Origin: Longispora albida DSM 44784
Lineage (GTDB): Bacteria; Actinomycetota; Actinomycetes; Mycobacteriales; Micromonosporaceae
Length of the DNA: 64,000 nucleotides
NCBI RefSeq assembly: GCF_000379825.1
Contig: NZ_KB903813.1
Coordinates: forward strand, 757,333-821,332
Reading direction: 5' to 3'
Shown: one piece after another, positions 1 through 9,412 of the stretch
Layout of the letters: each line of letters starts with the position of its first letter
How positions within the stretch are numbered: position 1 is the first letter of the stretch
Notes under the pieces: generated by a model
Databases searched by the model: none
What the model was told of the DNA's origin: nothing
What the model saw: the letters and a program-made list of their open reading frames with translations, nothing else
Position numbers and translations under genes: made by a program

Positions 1-1361
<1,361 letters not shown>

Positions 1362-2528
1362 GTGAACCCCATGAACCGCCGTACCGTTCTCCGTACCGCC
1401 GTCATCGGTGGCGGCAGCGTCGCCTTCTCCGGTGCGCTCTGGTCGGGGGCCGCGCACGCGGCGCCCGCGCAGAACGCGGCCAGCCCGTACGGGCCGCTCC
1501 AGGCCGCCGACGCCAACGGCATCCAGCTCCCGGCCGGGTTCACCAGCCGGATCGTGGCGCGCTCCGGCCAGACCGTCTCGGGTACCTCGTACACCTGGCA
1601 CAACGCCCCCGACGGTGGCGCGGTGTTCGCCGACGGCAGCGGCTGGATCTACGTGTCCAACTCCGAGATCAACCCGGGTGGCGGTGCCTCGGCCATCAAG
1701 TTCAACTCCAGCGCCGCGATCACGGGGGCGTACCGGATCCTGTCGAACACCCGGCAGAACTGCGCCGGCGGCAAGACGCCGTGGAACAAGTGGCTGTCCT
1801 GTGAGGAGGTCAGCCTCGGGTACGTGTACGAGTGCGACCCGTGGGGCAGCGCCGCGGTGCAGCGCCCGGCGCTCGGCAAGTTCAAGCACGAGGCCGCAGC
1901 CTGTGACCCGGTCCGGCAGGCGATCTACCTGACCGAGGACGAGAGCAACGGCTGCTTCTACCGGTTCCTGCCGTCGACCTGGGGCAACCTGGCCTCCGGC
2001 ACGCTCCAGGTGCTGAAGGCCGGCACGGCGACCTCCGGCTCGTTCACCTGGGCGACCGTGCCAGACCCGGACGGCTCGCCGACCGCCACCCGCGACCAGG
2101 TCTCCGGCGCCAAGCGGTTCAACGGCGGCGAGGGCTGCCACTACGCGAACGACACGGTCTGGTTCACCACCAAGGGCGACAACCGGGTCTGGCAGGTCAA
2201 CCTGCTCAACAGCACCTACGAGCTGGCGTACGACGACGGCCTGGTCAATCCGGGCCCTGCCCCGCTGGCCGGCGTGGACAACATCACCGGCTCGACGGCC
2301 GGTGACCTGTACGTCGCCGAGGACGGCGGCAACATGGAGATCTGCATGATCACGCCGGACGACAAGATCTCGGTGTTCCTGCGGGTGACCGGCCAGAGCA
2401 GCTCGGAGATCTGCGGCCCGGCGTTCACCCCGGCCGGCAACCGGCTCTACTTCTCCTCGCAGCGCGGCACGAGCGGGTCGGGCTCCGGCGGGATCACCTA
2501 CGAGATCACCGGCCCGTTCCGCACGTGA
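1362..2528 (+). CDS. Tat-exported PhoX/DUF839-like phosphatase-family protein
   Basis: 388 residues. The N-terminus carries a twin-arginine signal (MNRRTVLR, then a hydrophobic run and AHAAP cleavage), so the protein is exported folded. The body matches the DUF839/PhoX beta-propeller pattern: repeated blades with VFADGSGWIYVSNSE, CGGxTPWxxWLSCEE-like (CAGGKTPWNKWLSCEE), EGCHYANDTVWFTTK and DNITGSTAGDLYVAEDGG. PhoX enzymes are Ca/Fe-dependent alkaline phosphatases. This member is about 390 aa, shorter than the longest PhoX proteins, so enzyme activity is inferred. The GTG at 1362 is chosen because AGGAG (1351-1355) sits 6 nt upstream; an ATG at 1371 is an alternative. Confidence 0.85.
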   Translation: MNPMNRRTVLRTAVIGGGSVAFSGALWSGAAHAAPAQNAASPYGPLQAADANGIQLPAGFTSRIVARSGQTVSGTSYTWHNAPDGGAVFADGSGWIYVSNSEINPGGGASAIKFNSSAAITGAYRILSNTRQNCAGGKTPWNKWLSCEEVSLGYVYECDPWGSAAVQRPALGKFKHEAAACDPVRQAIYLTEDESNGCFYRFLPSTWGNLASGTLQVLKAGTATSGSFTWATVPDPDGSPTATRDQVSGAKRFNGGEGCHYANDTVWFTTKGDNRVWQVNLLNSTYELAYDDGLVNPGPAPLAGVDNITGSTAGDLYVAEDGGNMEICMITPDDKISVFLRVTGQSSSEICGPAFTPAGNRLYFSSQRGTSGSGSGGITYEITGPFRT

Positions 2529-2562
2529 CGACCTCTTGAGGGTAAATGTCGGAGGGGGTGGC

Positions 2563-2568
2563 TACCCT
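2563..2568 (+). promoter_or_regulatory. -10 element for leaderless start of nuclease gene
   Basis: TACCCT followed by 7 nt and the ATG at 2576. The spacing matches leaderless starts elsewhere in this window, which argues against the upstream in-frame ATG at 2546. Confidence 0.5.
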
Positions 2569-2575
2569 CTGTGGC

Positions 2576-3496
2576 ATGACGACTGAGCAGGAGCCGGCGC
2601 TGACCTACAGTGCGCGGACTCTTGCCGCGCTGACGGCGAATCCGGGCTGTGCGCGCCGGGCCCTGCTCGACACCACAGGTGCCGACAAGGCCGAGGTGGC
2701 CGGGCAGCTCGGATTTCCCATGCCCAGTGGCCAGTCCCGGTTCGCGATCACCCGGGGGAATGCGTTCGAGGCGCAGGTCAAGGCCGACCTGCTGGCCATC
2801 ACCGGCCACGAGGAAGGCCGGGTCGCCGAGGTCGCGCTGCGGCTCGAGGTCGCGGGGCAGGTCGTCGGCCTGGAGCCTGACGCGCTGCTGGTCGAGGATG
2901 ACGACCTTCTTTTCGTCGTACTGGCCAAGAGCTTCCCGATCATCGACGGGCGGGCCAGCCCCGAGAAGGTGTCGGCGGCCGCCCGTCAGGCAGCGGTGTA
3001 CGTGCTGGCCCTGCAGCGCATGGGGCGCGCGGTCAGCGAGGAGGTCATCCTCGTCTGCCCGGAGAACTTCTCGAACAAGCCGGTCGCCGCGAAGGTGGAC
3101 GTGCGCCGGCAGCTCAGCGTCCTGGCGCGCCAGCTCGACCGGCTGCCCCCGGCCGAGGGTGACGGCGCCGACCCGGTGGCAGCGGCGAAGGCGGCGCAGG
3201 CCCGGTATGCCCCCGAGTGCCTGGCAGCCTGTGAGCTGGCCTTCTTCTGCCGGGACGAGGCCCGCCGCGAGGGCGCGACGGATGCGATGGGCCGCTCGGT
3301 CCGCGACGAGCTGGGCGGAGTGTCCTCGGTGGGCGAGGTCCTCCGCCAGGCCATGAGCGGTACCGGGGGCGGGGTCGCCGACGACGAGACAGCCGAGCTG
3401 CTGAGCCGGGCCTGGCGGCTGCGGCAGGCGGCACTGGCGAGTACGGCGGGCACAGCGAATACGGCGGGTATGGCTGGCGTGGCGGGTGGGGTGTAG
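2576..3496 (+). CDS. Cas4-like PD-(D/E)XK nuclease with predicted Fe-S cluster
   Basis: 306 residues; first gene of a coupled three-gene unit. The order of conserved positions resembles Cas4/RecB-type nucleases: a Cys near the N-terminus (C25 in NPGCARRALL), E65 (GNAFEAQVK), D102 (EPDALLV), K118 (VVLAKSF), the Q138xxxY142 motif (RQAAVYV), and three C-terminal cysteines C215, C219, C225 (ECLAACELAFFC). C25 plus the C-terminal three would ligate a 4Fe-4S cluster as in Cas4, AddB and Dna2. The usual E of the E-x-K motif is L116, so activity may be altered or my alignment shifted. The extreme C-terminus is low-complexity (TAGTANTAGMAGVAGG). The stop overlaps the next GTG. Likely processes DNA together with the helicase; inference. 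Confidence 0.6.
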   Translation: MTTEQEPALTYSARTLAALTANPGCARRALLDTTGADKAEVAGQLGFPMPSGQSRFAITRGNAFEAQVKADLLAITGHEEGRVAEVALRLEVAGQVVGLEPDALLVEDDDLLFVVLAKSFPIIDGRASPEKVSAAARQAAVYVLALQRMGRAVSEEVILVCPENFSNKPVAAKVDVRRQLSVLARQLDRLPPAEGDGADPVAAAKAAQARYAPECLAACELAFFCRDEARREGATDAMGRSVRDELGGVSSVGEVLRQAMSGTGGGVADDETAELLSRAWRLRQAALASTAGTANTAGMAGVAGGV

Positions 3497-4977
3497 TGGG
3501 CATTCTGGATGCGCTGGCCAGGGCCGAGGCGGCGGCGACCGGCCGTGCGCAGCCGATCGCGACCGTCCGGCACGTGCACCTGACGGAGCGGCCGCTGGTG
3601 CTGGTGCCGCTGGCGATGGCCGGTGAGGCCGCGGCACCCCTGGCCGTGATGCTGGGCTGCGACCGGGAACGGCCACGGGTGCTCGTCGTACCCCAGCCCA
3701 GGGACCGCGACCTCCGGCGGGCCTTCATGTCCGAGCTGGCGGCGGCGATCGCTGCCGAGCTGGGGATGGCGGGGCTGGGGGCTGCGGGGTCGGCTGCGGA
3801 CGAGAACGCTGTGGAGGCTGGCGTGGCTTCCCGGCCGGGTGCTTTGCGCGGCCGGGTTGGCGGGCCTGAGGCGGAGGGGGCTTCGGGCGCGGTGAGTGTG
3901 GGTGATGCGGGGGCTTCGGGCGAGGCGGCTGCTGCCCCGGCGCCGGGTGACGGTGCCGTGGACGGGTTCGCGGCTGCTGAGCCGCAGCTGGTGGTGCCCA
4001 ACGTGGCCGGAATCGAGTTTCTGGGGCTGCTGGGGCGGGCGACGCGGTTCCAGGAGGGTGACCAGGTCGGGCGGTGGCTGACGTTCTTCGCCGACCGGGC
4101 GCAGATGCCGGGGTCGGCGAGCCTGATCGCTGCCACCCGGGCGCTGGGCCTGCACTGGGCTACCGGGCAGAGCGCTGTCGAGGATGCGAATCTCGCCTCG
4201 CTGCTCGCCTGGCTGGACGGCGGTGACCCGGTCGCGGCCGAGCGGCAGGCCGCGGGTCCGCAGACCGATCCCGAGTTCGACAACCAGGTGCTGTCCCCGC
4301 TGATCGCCGACTACGACGACGGCTGGCCTGGCGCGGCTGACCGGATCACCGAGGCGCTGACCGGGCAGCTCGCCGGTACGTGGCAGCAGGTGTGGCGGGC
4401 ACTCGACGCCGTGCGCGAGCTGCCGGAGGCACCCTCGGCCGCCGACCGGTGGACGTGGGACGTCATGGCGTACGCCGGGTTCATGACCGACCCGCTGCCG
4501 CAGCCCCGGTCGGAGGGGCCGATCGCGGCCGCGGCGAGGCTGGATCGGCTGGAGCGGGCCCAGGCTCGGTACGAGGTGCAGCGGGCTTTCGACGATCCGC
4601 TGGTGATGGCCGGGTACGAGCTGACCGGCGACGCGTTCCGCTGCACGGTCCTCGCCGTCGAGCGTGATCGGAAGGAGGGGCGGAAGCTCCGGCCTCGGAT
4701 CACGGTCGACCTCGCGTCGCCGGTACAAAAGAATGGGCCGTGGACCTCTCCCGCACGCCGGGGGCAGACCGCGGAGCTGGAGGAGGCAGACGGCGGGGTG
4801 GCGGTTTTCGTCCTGGCCGGCGGGATGGGGCGGGGGAGCGCTCCGGCGGAGGGCTCGGTGCCCGAGGTCGGGGAGCAGCTCGTCTACACGACGCTGAGTG
4901 ACAGTTTCCAGCGGTCGGCGACGTTCCCCGAGGACGTGCCGTGGACGCATGGCGGGGGTGCCGCCGATGCTGGATGA
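3496..4977 (+). CDS. Unknown protein linking nuclease and helicase genes
   Basis: 493 residues, no family I can name. It starts at a GTG sharing one base with the upstream TAG, and its 3' end overlaps the helicase start by 11 nt, so the three products are probably made together. N-terminal ~90 residues look folded (LVLVPLAMAGEAAAPLAVML, VLVVPQPRDRDLRRAF). Residues ~92-160 are an Ala/Gly-rich low-complexity linker. The middle is helical and Trp-rich. The last ~110 residues look beta-rich (CTVLAVERDRK, LRPRITVDLAS, GGVAVFVLAGG, EQLVYTTLSDS) and could be a small beta-barrel. In Dna2 and Upf1 a beta-barrel/stalk lies between nuclease and helicase, so a clamp or bridge role is suggested by context only. 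Confidence 0.75.
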   Translation: MGILDALARAEAAATGRAQPIATVRHVHLTERPLVLVPLAMAGEAAAPLAVMLGCDRERPRVLVVPQPRDRDLRRAFMSELAAAIAAELGMAGLGAAGSAADENAVEAGVASRPGALRGRVGGPEAEGASGAVSVGDAGASGEAAAAPAPGDGAVDGFAAAEPQLVVPNVAGIEFLGLLGRATRFQEGDQVGRWLTFFADRAQMPGSASLIAATRALGLHWATGQSAVEDANLASLLAWLDGGDPVAAERQAAGPQTDPEFDNQVLSPLIADYDDGWPGAADRITEALTGQLAGTWQQVWRALDAVRELPEAPSAADRWTWDVMAYAGFMTDPLPQPRSEGPIAAAARLDRLERAQARYEVQRAFDDPLVMAGYELTGDAFRCTVLAVERDRKEGRKLRPRITVDLASPVQKNGPWTSPARRGQTAELEEADGGVAVFVLAGGMGRGSAPAEGSVPEVGEQLVYTTLSDSFQRSATFPEDVPWTHGGGAADAG

Positions 4978-6229
4978 GATCCTCGCTGACGTGCTGTCCG
5001 GGAAGCACCGGGGTGTCGTGGTCGACTCGCCGCCCGGGGCCGGGAAGTCCACTCTGGTCGTCGCGGCCGCCCTGCGGCTGCCCGGGCGGCTGATGATCGT
5101 CGCCCAGACGAACGAGCAGGTCGACGACCTGATCGAGCGGCTGGCGGCGAAGGATCCCGAGGTGACGATCGGGCGGCTGTCCGCAGGTGGCTACCAGGCC
5201 GCCGAGCGGATCAAGCTGCCCAACGTGACTGTCGCGCCGAAGGTGGCCGGGCTGGGCGAGCCACGGGTGACGATCGCGACCGCAGCCAAGTGGGGCACCC
5301 TGACCGAGGGTGAGTGGCCGTGGGCGATCGTCGACGAGGCGTACCAGATGCGGTCGGACGCTCTGCTCCGGATCGCTGGCCGCTTCGAGCGGGCGTTGTT
5401 CGTGGGTGATCCCGGTCAGCTCGACCCGTTCTCCACTGTGGATGGTGAGCGCTGGTCGGGGCTGTCGTGGGATCCGTTGCAGAGCGCGGTTTCCGTGCTG
5501 CTCCGGCACAATCCGGATCTGCCGGTGCACCGGCTGCCGGTGTCGTGGCGGCTGCCTGCCAGCGCCGCGCCGCTGGTGTCGGCGGCGTTCTACCCGTTCA
5601 CCGGGTTCACGTCGGGCACCGGGCCGGGGGATCGGCGGCTGGAGCTCGGCGAGGGCGACGGCCGGGCCGAGGACCAGGCGATCGAGATGGCTGCCGCCGG
5701 GGGCTGGGCGCTGTACGAGCTGCCGGGCAAGCACGTCGTGCGAACCGACGCCGAGGCGGTGAGTGCCGTGGCCAGCCTGGCGGAGCGGCTGCTCAGCCGG
5801 GGGATCGTGGCGCACGACGAGAAGGGCACGTCGCCGGTGACGGCCGACCGGGTCGCGATCGGTGCCGCGCACCGCGACCAGGTGGCCGCGATCCGGGCCG
5901 CCCTCGGTGACCTGCCGGTCACTGTGGACACCGCGAACAGGTTGCAGGGTCGGGAGTACGAGATCACGATCGTCCTGCACCCGCTGTCGGGGCGGCGGGA
6001 CGCCACGGCGTTCCACCTGGAGTCGGGGCGGTTGTGCGTGCTGGCGTCACGGCACCGGCACGCCTGCATCGTGGTCGCCCGGGCTGGGATCGCCGAGCTG
6101 CTGGACGCGCATCCGTCCACTGAGCCTGTTCCGCTCGGGGTGCCGGTGGCGTTCCCGGACGGCTGGGCTGCGCATCAGGCGGTGCTGGCCCACCTGAGCG
6201 AGTTCCGGGTCCCGGCCGCGGGGGCTTGA
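4967..6229 (+). CDS. Small SF1 (Upf1/Dna2-like) helicase or AAA ATPase
   Basis: 420 residues forming a minimal superfamily 1 helicase core. Walker A is SPPGAGKST (21-29), motif II DEAY (123-126), motif III GDPGQLDP (147-154), motif IV-like SWRLP (193-197), a QGREYE motif V region (327-332), and an arginine-finger motif VI-like stretch LASRHRHACIVVAR (359-372). There is no extra accessory domain, so loading or specificity may depend on the two upstream proteins. Start chosen at the ATG at 4967 because GGGGGTG lies 6 nt upstream; the ATG at 4949 is the alternative. It overlaps the preceding gene by 11 nt. Role as translocase for the Cas4-like nuclease is inferred from gene coupling. Confidence 0.8.
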   Translation: MLDEILADVLSGKHRGVVVDSPPGAGKSTLVVAAALRLPGRLMIVAQTNEQVDDLIERLAAKDPEVTIGRLSAGGYQAAERIKLPNVTVAPKVAGLGEPRVTIATAAKWGTLTEGEWPWAIVDEAYQMRSDALLRIAGRFERALFVGDPGQLDPFSTVDGERWSGLSWDPLQSAVSVLLRHNPDLPVHRLPVSWRLPASAAPLVSAAFYPFTGFTSGTGPGDRRLELGEGDGRAEDQAIEMAAAGGWALYELPGKHVVRTDAEAVSAVASLAERLLSRGIVAHDEKGTSPVTADRVAIGAAHRDQVAAIRAALGDLPVTVDTANRLQGREYEITIVLHPLSGRRDATAFHLESGRLCVLASRHRHACIVVARAGIAELLDAHPSTEPVPLGVPVAFPDGWAAHQAVLAHLSEFRVPAAGA

Positions 6230-6370
6230 GGCGTCCGGCTGCGGGAGTGTGAGATGTCCGGCCGGGGATCGTGGGCCGTCCCGGCCGCAGGAGCCGGAGC
6301 CATCCGGGCTGCGGGATCGTGAGCCCGGCTGCGGGAGCGTGAGCGGTCCCGGCCACAGGAGCCCGAGACC
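6211..6370. repeat. Cluster of imperfect ~20 bp direct repeats
   Basis: Two interleaved repeat types. Type A, CCGGCTGCGGGAGCGTGAG and variants, is at 6235-6253, 6304-6323 and 6325-6343. Type B, CCCGGCCGCAGGAGCCGGAG and variants, is at 6211-6230, 6280-6299 and 6348-6367. The first copy covers the last codons of the helicase gene; the rest fill the gap between two convergent genes. Spacing is irregular, so it is not CRISPR. Confidence 0.7.
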
Positions 6371-6398
6371 GGGATAGGCCTGGGCGGATCAGGACAGA

Positions 6399-6983
6399 TC
6401 AGGCGTGGCCGGGGTCTGGGGTGCCCCAGACGATCTCGGTGCCGTCGACGGCGCGGAGGACACCGGTGCTCGCCTGGTCGGCGATCGCCCGTTCGAGCTG
6501 GTGGTTGCCCGGCCATTCCGCGAGCCGCCAGAGCTGGGCCTTGTCCGTGGCGGTCAGGGTGAGGGCGAGCAGCCCCGCTGCCTGGCCGGCGTGGCCGGTG
6601 AGGGTCGCGCGGCGGATCAGCTTCTCGAAGAGTTCCTCGACGCGGTGGAGCTGGAGCAGGCTGAGGCGGCGGCGTTCCTCCGGGTCGGGGTAGCCGGTGA
6701 AGGCGCACAGGCTCAGGCTGCCCCGGACGTGGTGGAAGAGCTCGGGCCCGCGGAGGCGCACCTGTTCGATGTCCTTGCGGCGGCGGTGCTCGGCGATCTC
6801 GTACTCCTCGTTGACGTGCCGGGAGGCCGAGTGCCGGTCGGCGGCCACCGCGAGGAGCATCAGGGCGAGGAGCGGCGCGAGTGAGCACAGGAGCAGCGTG
6901 TTACCGGAGAGGGCCGAATAGCCGATCACCACGAGGCACAGGCACGCGGCGATGACGGCGCCCAGCTGCGCCGCGGTCCGCAT
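6399..6983 (-). CDS. Small membrane protein, unknown function
   Basis: 194 residues. Two hydrophobic helices occupy roughly residues 5-50 (AAQLGAVIAACLCLVVIGYS and a second Leu/Ala-rich segment). A charged, helical, probably cytoplasmic domain of ~140 residues follows (HRRRKDIEQVRLRGPELFHHV, RRLSLLQLHRVEELFEKL). No catalytic motif is visible. The start at 6983 has GAGGGAGG a few bases upstream. It converges on the helicase gene; the repeat cluster lies between, so it need not belong to that system. Confidence 0.7.
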   Translation of the reverse strand: MRTAAQLGAVIAACLCLVVIGYSALSGNTLLLCSLAPLLALMLLAVAADRHSASRHVNEEYEIAEHRRRKDIEQVRLRGPELFHHVRGSLSLCAFTGYPDPEERRRLSLLQLHRVEELFEKLIRRATLTGHAGQAAGLLALTLTATDKAQLWRLAEWPGNHQLERAIADQASTGVLRAVDGTEIVWGTPDPGHA

Positions 6984-7047
6984 CGTTGGCCTCCCTCATC
7001 GAATGACGTACACATTAGGAGACTTGTGCCGGACAGGCTAGACGTGC

Positions 7048-7872
7048 TCACAACCTGTGCTCAGTAGTCTCCCGAGTCGTTGCCGTGTTGTGTTCCTGGT
7101 GGTAGCGGCGGGCTGTGAGGGCGGCGATCCGGACGGCGAGTTCGGGTGCGAGCCGGGTACCCCACCAGGCGAGCCGGCCCGACAGCGGCGCGACGATCAG
7201 CGCCTTGTTCCGGGCGACGCCGCGGAGGATGTCGCGGGCGAGGCGGGTGGCCGGGTACAGCGGGACGGGGATGTGGCCCCGGGCCGAGGAACCCATGCCG
7301 GTGGCTCGCAGGCCGGGGTTGACGTTGTCGAGCAGCGGGGTGTCCACAAAGCTCGGGCAGACGGCGCTGACCCGGACATTGTGGATGGCCGCTTCGGCGC
7401 GGAGTCCGAGGCTGAGGCCGACGACCGCGTGTTTGGTCGTGGTGTACGGGACCATCAGCGGAGCCGGGGTGAGCCCGGCCAGGGACGCGGTGTTCACGAT
7501 GTGGCCGTGGCCCTGGCGGATCATGCGCGGGTACGCGGCGTGGACGCCGTGGATCACGCCGCGCAGGTTGACGTCGATGGTGCGCCGCCAGTGGTCGAGG
7601 TCGAGTTCGCTGGCCGCGCCGCCGGTCGCGATGCCGGCGTTGTTGAACACGACGTCGACGCGGCCGTGGCCGGCCCAGGCCTGCTCGTAGGCTGCGTCGA
7701 CGGCTTCGGCGTCGGTGACGTCCAGTTCGATGGCGGTGCAGCCGAGCCGGGCCGCGACGACCTCGGTGGCCGGGGAGATGTCGGCGATGATGACGCGGGC
7801 GCCGCGCCGGCGCAGCTCGGTGGCGAGGGCCAGGCCGATGCCGGAGGCCCCGCCCGTGATCAGCGTGATCAT
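7048..7872 (-). CDS. Short-chain dehydrogenase/reductase
   Basis: 274 residues, classical SDR. The NAD(P)-binding glycine motif TGGASGIG is near residue 7, then the acidic D of the IIADIS strand (favouring NAD), NNAG, the catalytic Ser (TAS) and YTTTK. The start ATG overlaps the monooxygenase stop (ATGA), so the two are co-translated. Such pairs typically act on cyclic or long-chain alcohol/ketone substrates: the dehydrogenase oxidises an alcohol and the Baeyer-Villiger enzyme inserts oxygen. The specific substrate cannot be read from sequence. Confidence 0.9.
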   Translation of the reverse strand: MITLITGGASGIGLALATELRRRGARVIIADISPATEVVAARLGCTAIELDVTDAEAVDAAYEQAWAGHGRVDVVFNNAGIATGGAASELDLDHWRRTIDVNLRGVIHGVHAAYPRMIRQGHGHIVNTASLAGLTPAPLMVPYTTTKHAVVGLSLGLRAEAAIHNVRVSAVCPSFVDTPLLDNVNPGLRATGMGSSARGHIPVPLYPATRLARDILRGVARNKALIVAPLSGRLAWWGTRLAPELAVRIAALTARRYHQEHNTATTRETTEHRL

Positions 7873-9308
7873 GCCGGAACCCCCACTGGGGTGATCACGT
7901 AGTCGGCAGGGTCGAGCCTGCGGACCCGGTTGCGGTACTGCCACGCGAAGCCCGGCCAGATGGTCCGGTTCACCCCGTGCTCGTCGAGGTACCAGCTCCG
8001 GCAGCCCGTGTTCCACACCGCGCTGTCCAGCCTGGACTGGATCTCCGCGGCGAACCGGCGCTGCACCTCCGGCCTGACCTCGATCGCGCTGGCCCGGTCG
8101 AGGAGCTCCAGGGCCTGCATGACGTACCTGACCTGCTGTTCGATCATGTACACGACCGAGTTGTGCCCGAGGCCGGTGTTCGGCCCGAGCAGCACGAACG
8201 CGTTCGGGAAGCCCGCGATCGAGATGCCGAGATGTGCGGACATGCCGTCGCGCCAGGCCTCGCCGAGCGTGCCGGCCGGGCCGGTGATGGTCTGGCCGTC
8301 GAGTGCGTCGGTGACGTGGAAGCCGGTGCCGTAGACGATCACGTCGGCTTCGCGCAGCCGGTCGGTGACGATGCCGTCCGGGGTCACCTCCCGGATCTCG
8401 TCCGTGATCAGGCTGACGTTGGGCCTGGTCAGCGCCGGGTAGTAGTCGTTGGAGATCAGGATCCGCTTGCAGCCGATCGTGTAGTCCGGGGTGAGTTCCG
8501 CCCGCAGTGCCGGGTCCTTGACCTGCCGCCGCATGTGCCAGCGCGCCACGGCGGCCGCCACACCCATCAGCCTGGGGTGCACGAATCCGAGCGCGCGGGA
8601 CTCCAGCCGCCAGAAGATCGAGGCGCGGTAGAGGCGCTGGACGGCGGGGAGCGCCCGGAAGACGGCCTGCTCGGCCCTGGTCAGCCGCCGGTCGGGCTTG
8701 GGGATCACCCAGGGCGGGGTCCGCTGGTAGACGTCGACCCGCGCCGCGACCTTCGCGATCTGCGGCACGAACTGCACGGCGCTCGCGCCCGTCCCGATCA
8801 CCGCGATCCGCTTGCCGGTCAGATCGAGACCGTTGTCCCACCGGGCGGAGTGGAAGGCGCGGCCGCCGAAGCTGTCCAGGCCCTTGATTTCCGGGTACCT
8901 GGGCACATGCAGCGCCCCTATCCCGAGCACGACTGCCCGGGCGGTGTGCCGGTCCCCGCTGGTCGTGACGAGTTCCCAGTGGTCGCCTGCCCAGGTGGCC
9001 TCCCTGACCTCCGAGCCGTACCGGATGTGCGGGGTGATCCCGTACTTGCCAGCGCAGTGCCGCAGGTAGTCCCAGATCTCCTGCTGCCGGGGGAACATCC
9101 GGGTCCACGAGGGATTCTGCTCGAAGGAGTAGGAGTACATGTGGGACTGGATGTCGCACGCGCAGCCGGGATAGGTGTTGTCGCGCCACGTACCGCCGAG
9201 GTCCGGTGCCTTCTCGAGGAGCAGGAAGCCGTCCCGCCCGGCCTTCTTCAGCGCGATGGCCATGCCCAGCCCGGCGAACCCGGCCCCGATGATGATCACG
9301 TCATGCAT
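7869..9308 (-). CDS. Flavin-containing Baeyer-Villiger-type monooxygenase
   Basis: 479 residues, class B flavoprotein monooxygenase using FAD and NADPH. The FAD motif IIGAGFAGLG is at 6-15 and the second nucleotide motif IGTGASAVQ at 171-179. The fingerprint FGGRAFHSARW (147-157) matches FxGxxxHxxxW, which marks Baeyer-Villiger and N-hydroxylating flavin monooxygenases. Also present: GGTWRDNTYPGCACD near 38-52, typical of ketone-oxidising members. The ATG at 9308 is preferred because GGGAGG lies 5 nt upstream; the TTG at 9311 is too close to it. First gene of a two-gene operon with the SDR, behind a double palindrome. Confidence 0.9.
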   Translation of the reverse strand: MHDVIIIGAGFAGLGMAIALKKAGRDGFLLLEKAPDLGGTWRDNTYPGCACDIQSHMYSYSFEQNPSWTRMFPRQQEIWDYLRHCAGKYGITPHIRYGSEVREATWAGDHWELVTTSGDRHTARAVVLGIGALHVPRYPEIKGLDSFGGRAFHSARWDNGLDLTGKRIAVIGTGASAVQFVPQIAKVAARVDVYQRTPPWVIPKPDRRLTRAEQAVFRALPAVQRLYRASIFWRLESRALGFVHPRLMGVAAAVARWHMRRQVKDPALRAELTPDYTIGCKRILISNDYYPALTRPNVSLITDEIREVTPDGIVTDRLREADVIVYGTGFHVTDALDGQTITGPAGTLGEAWRDGMSAHLGISIAGFPNAFVLLGPNTGLGHNSVVYMIEQQVRYVMQALELLDRASAIEVRPEVQRRFAAEIQSRLDSAVWNTGCRSWYLDEHGVNRTIWPGFAWQYRNRVRRLDPADYVITPVGVPA

Positions 9309-9318
9309 CAATGCCTCC

Positions 9319-9360
9319 CTACTTGCGGGTAAGGTACCGGGTTTCCTTACTCGTGGGTAG
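9319..9360. promoter_or_regulatory. Tandem 15-bp palindromes upstream of monooxygenase operon
   Basis: CTACTTGCGGGTAAG (9319-9333) and CTTACTCGTGGGTAG (9346-9360) are each near-palindromes of the TTAC-N6-GTAA class. TetR-family regulators of lipid and ketone catabolism in actinobacteria bind such sites. Both lie in the promoter of the leftward operon. No TetR gene is adjacent, so the regulator would act from elsewhere. Confidence 0.5.
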
Positions 9361-9412
9361 GGTTCGCGAGCCGCGAGATCGAACCCGGCCGGCGGGGTGG
9401 CACAATCGCTGG

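Noticed and set aside
2986-5052. Long leftward frames opposite the nuclease-helicase unit
   Set aside because: Pro/Arg/Ser-rich composition without motifs; the rightward genes have SDs, overlaps and recognisable motifs.
6211-6370. CRISPR array
   Set aside because: Repeats are imperfect, of two kinds and irregularly spaced; no cas operon apart from a Cas4-like nuclease not linked to adaptation genes.
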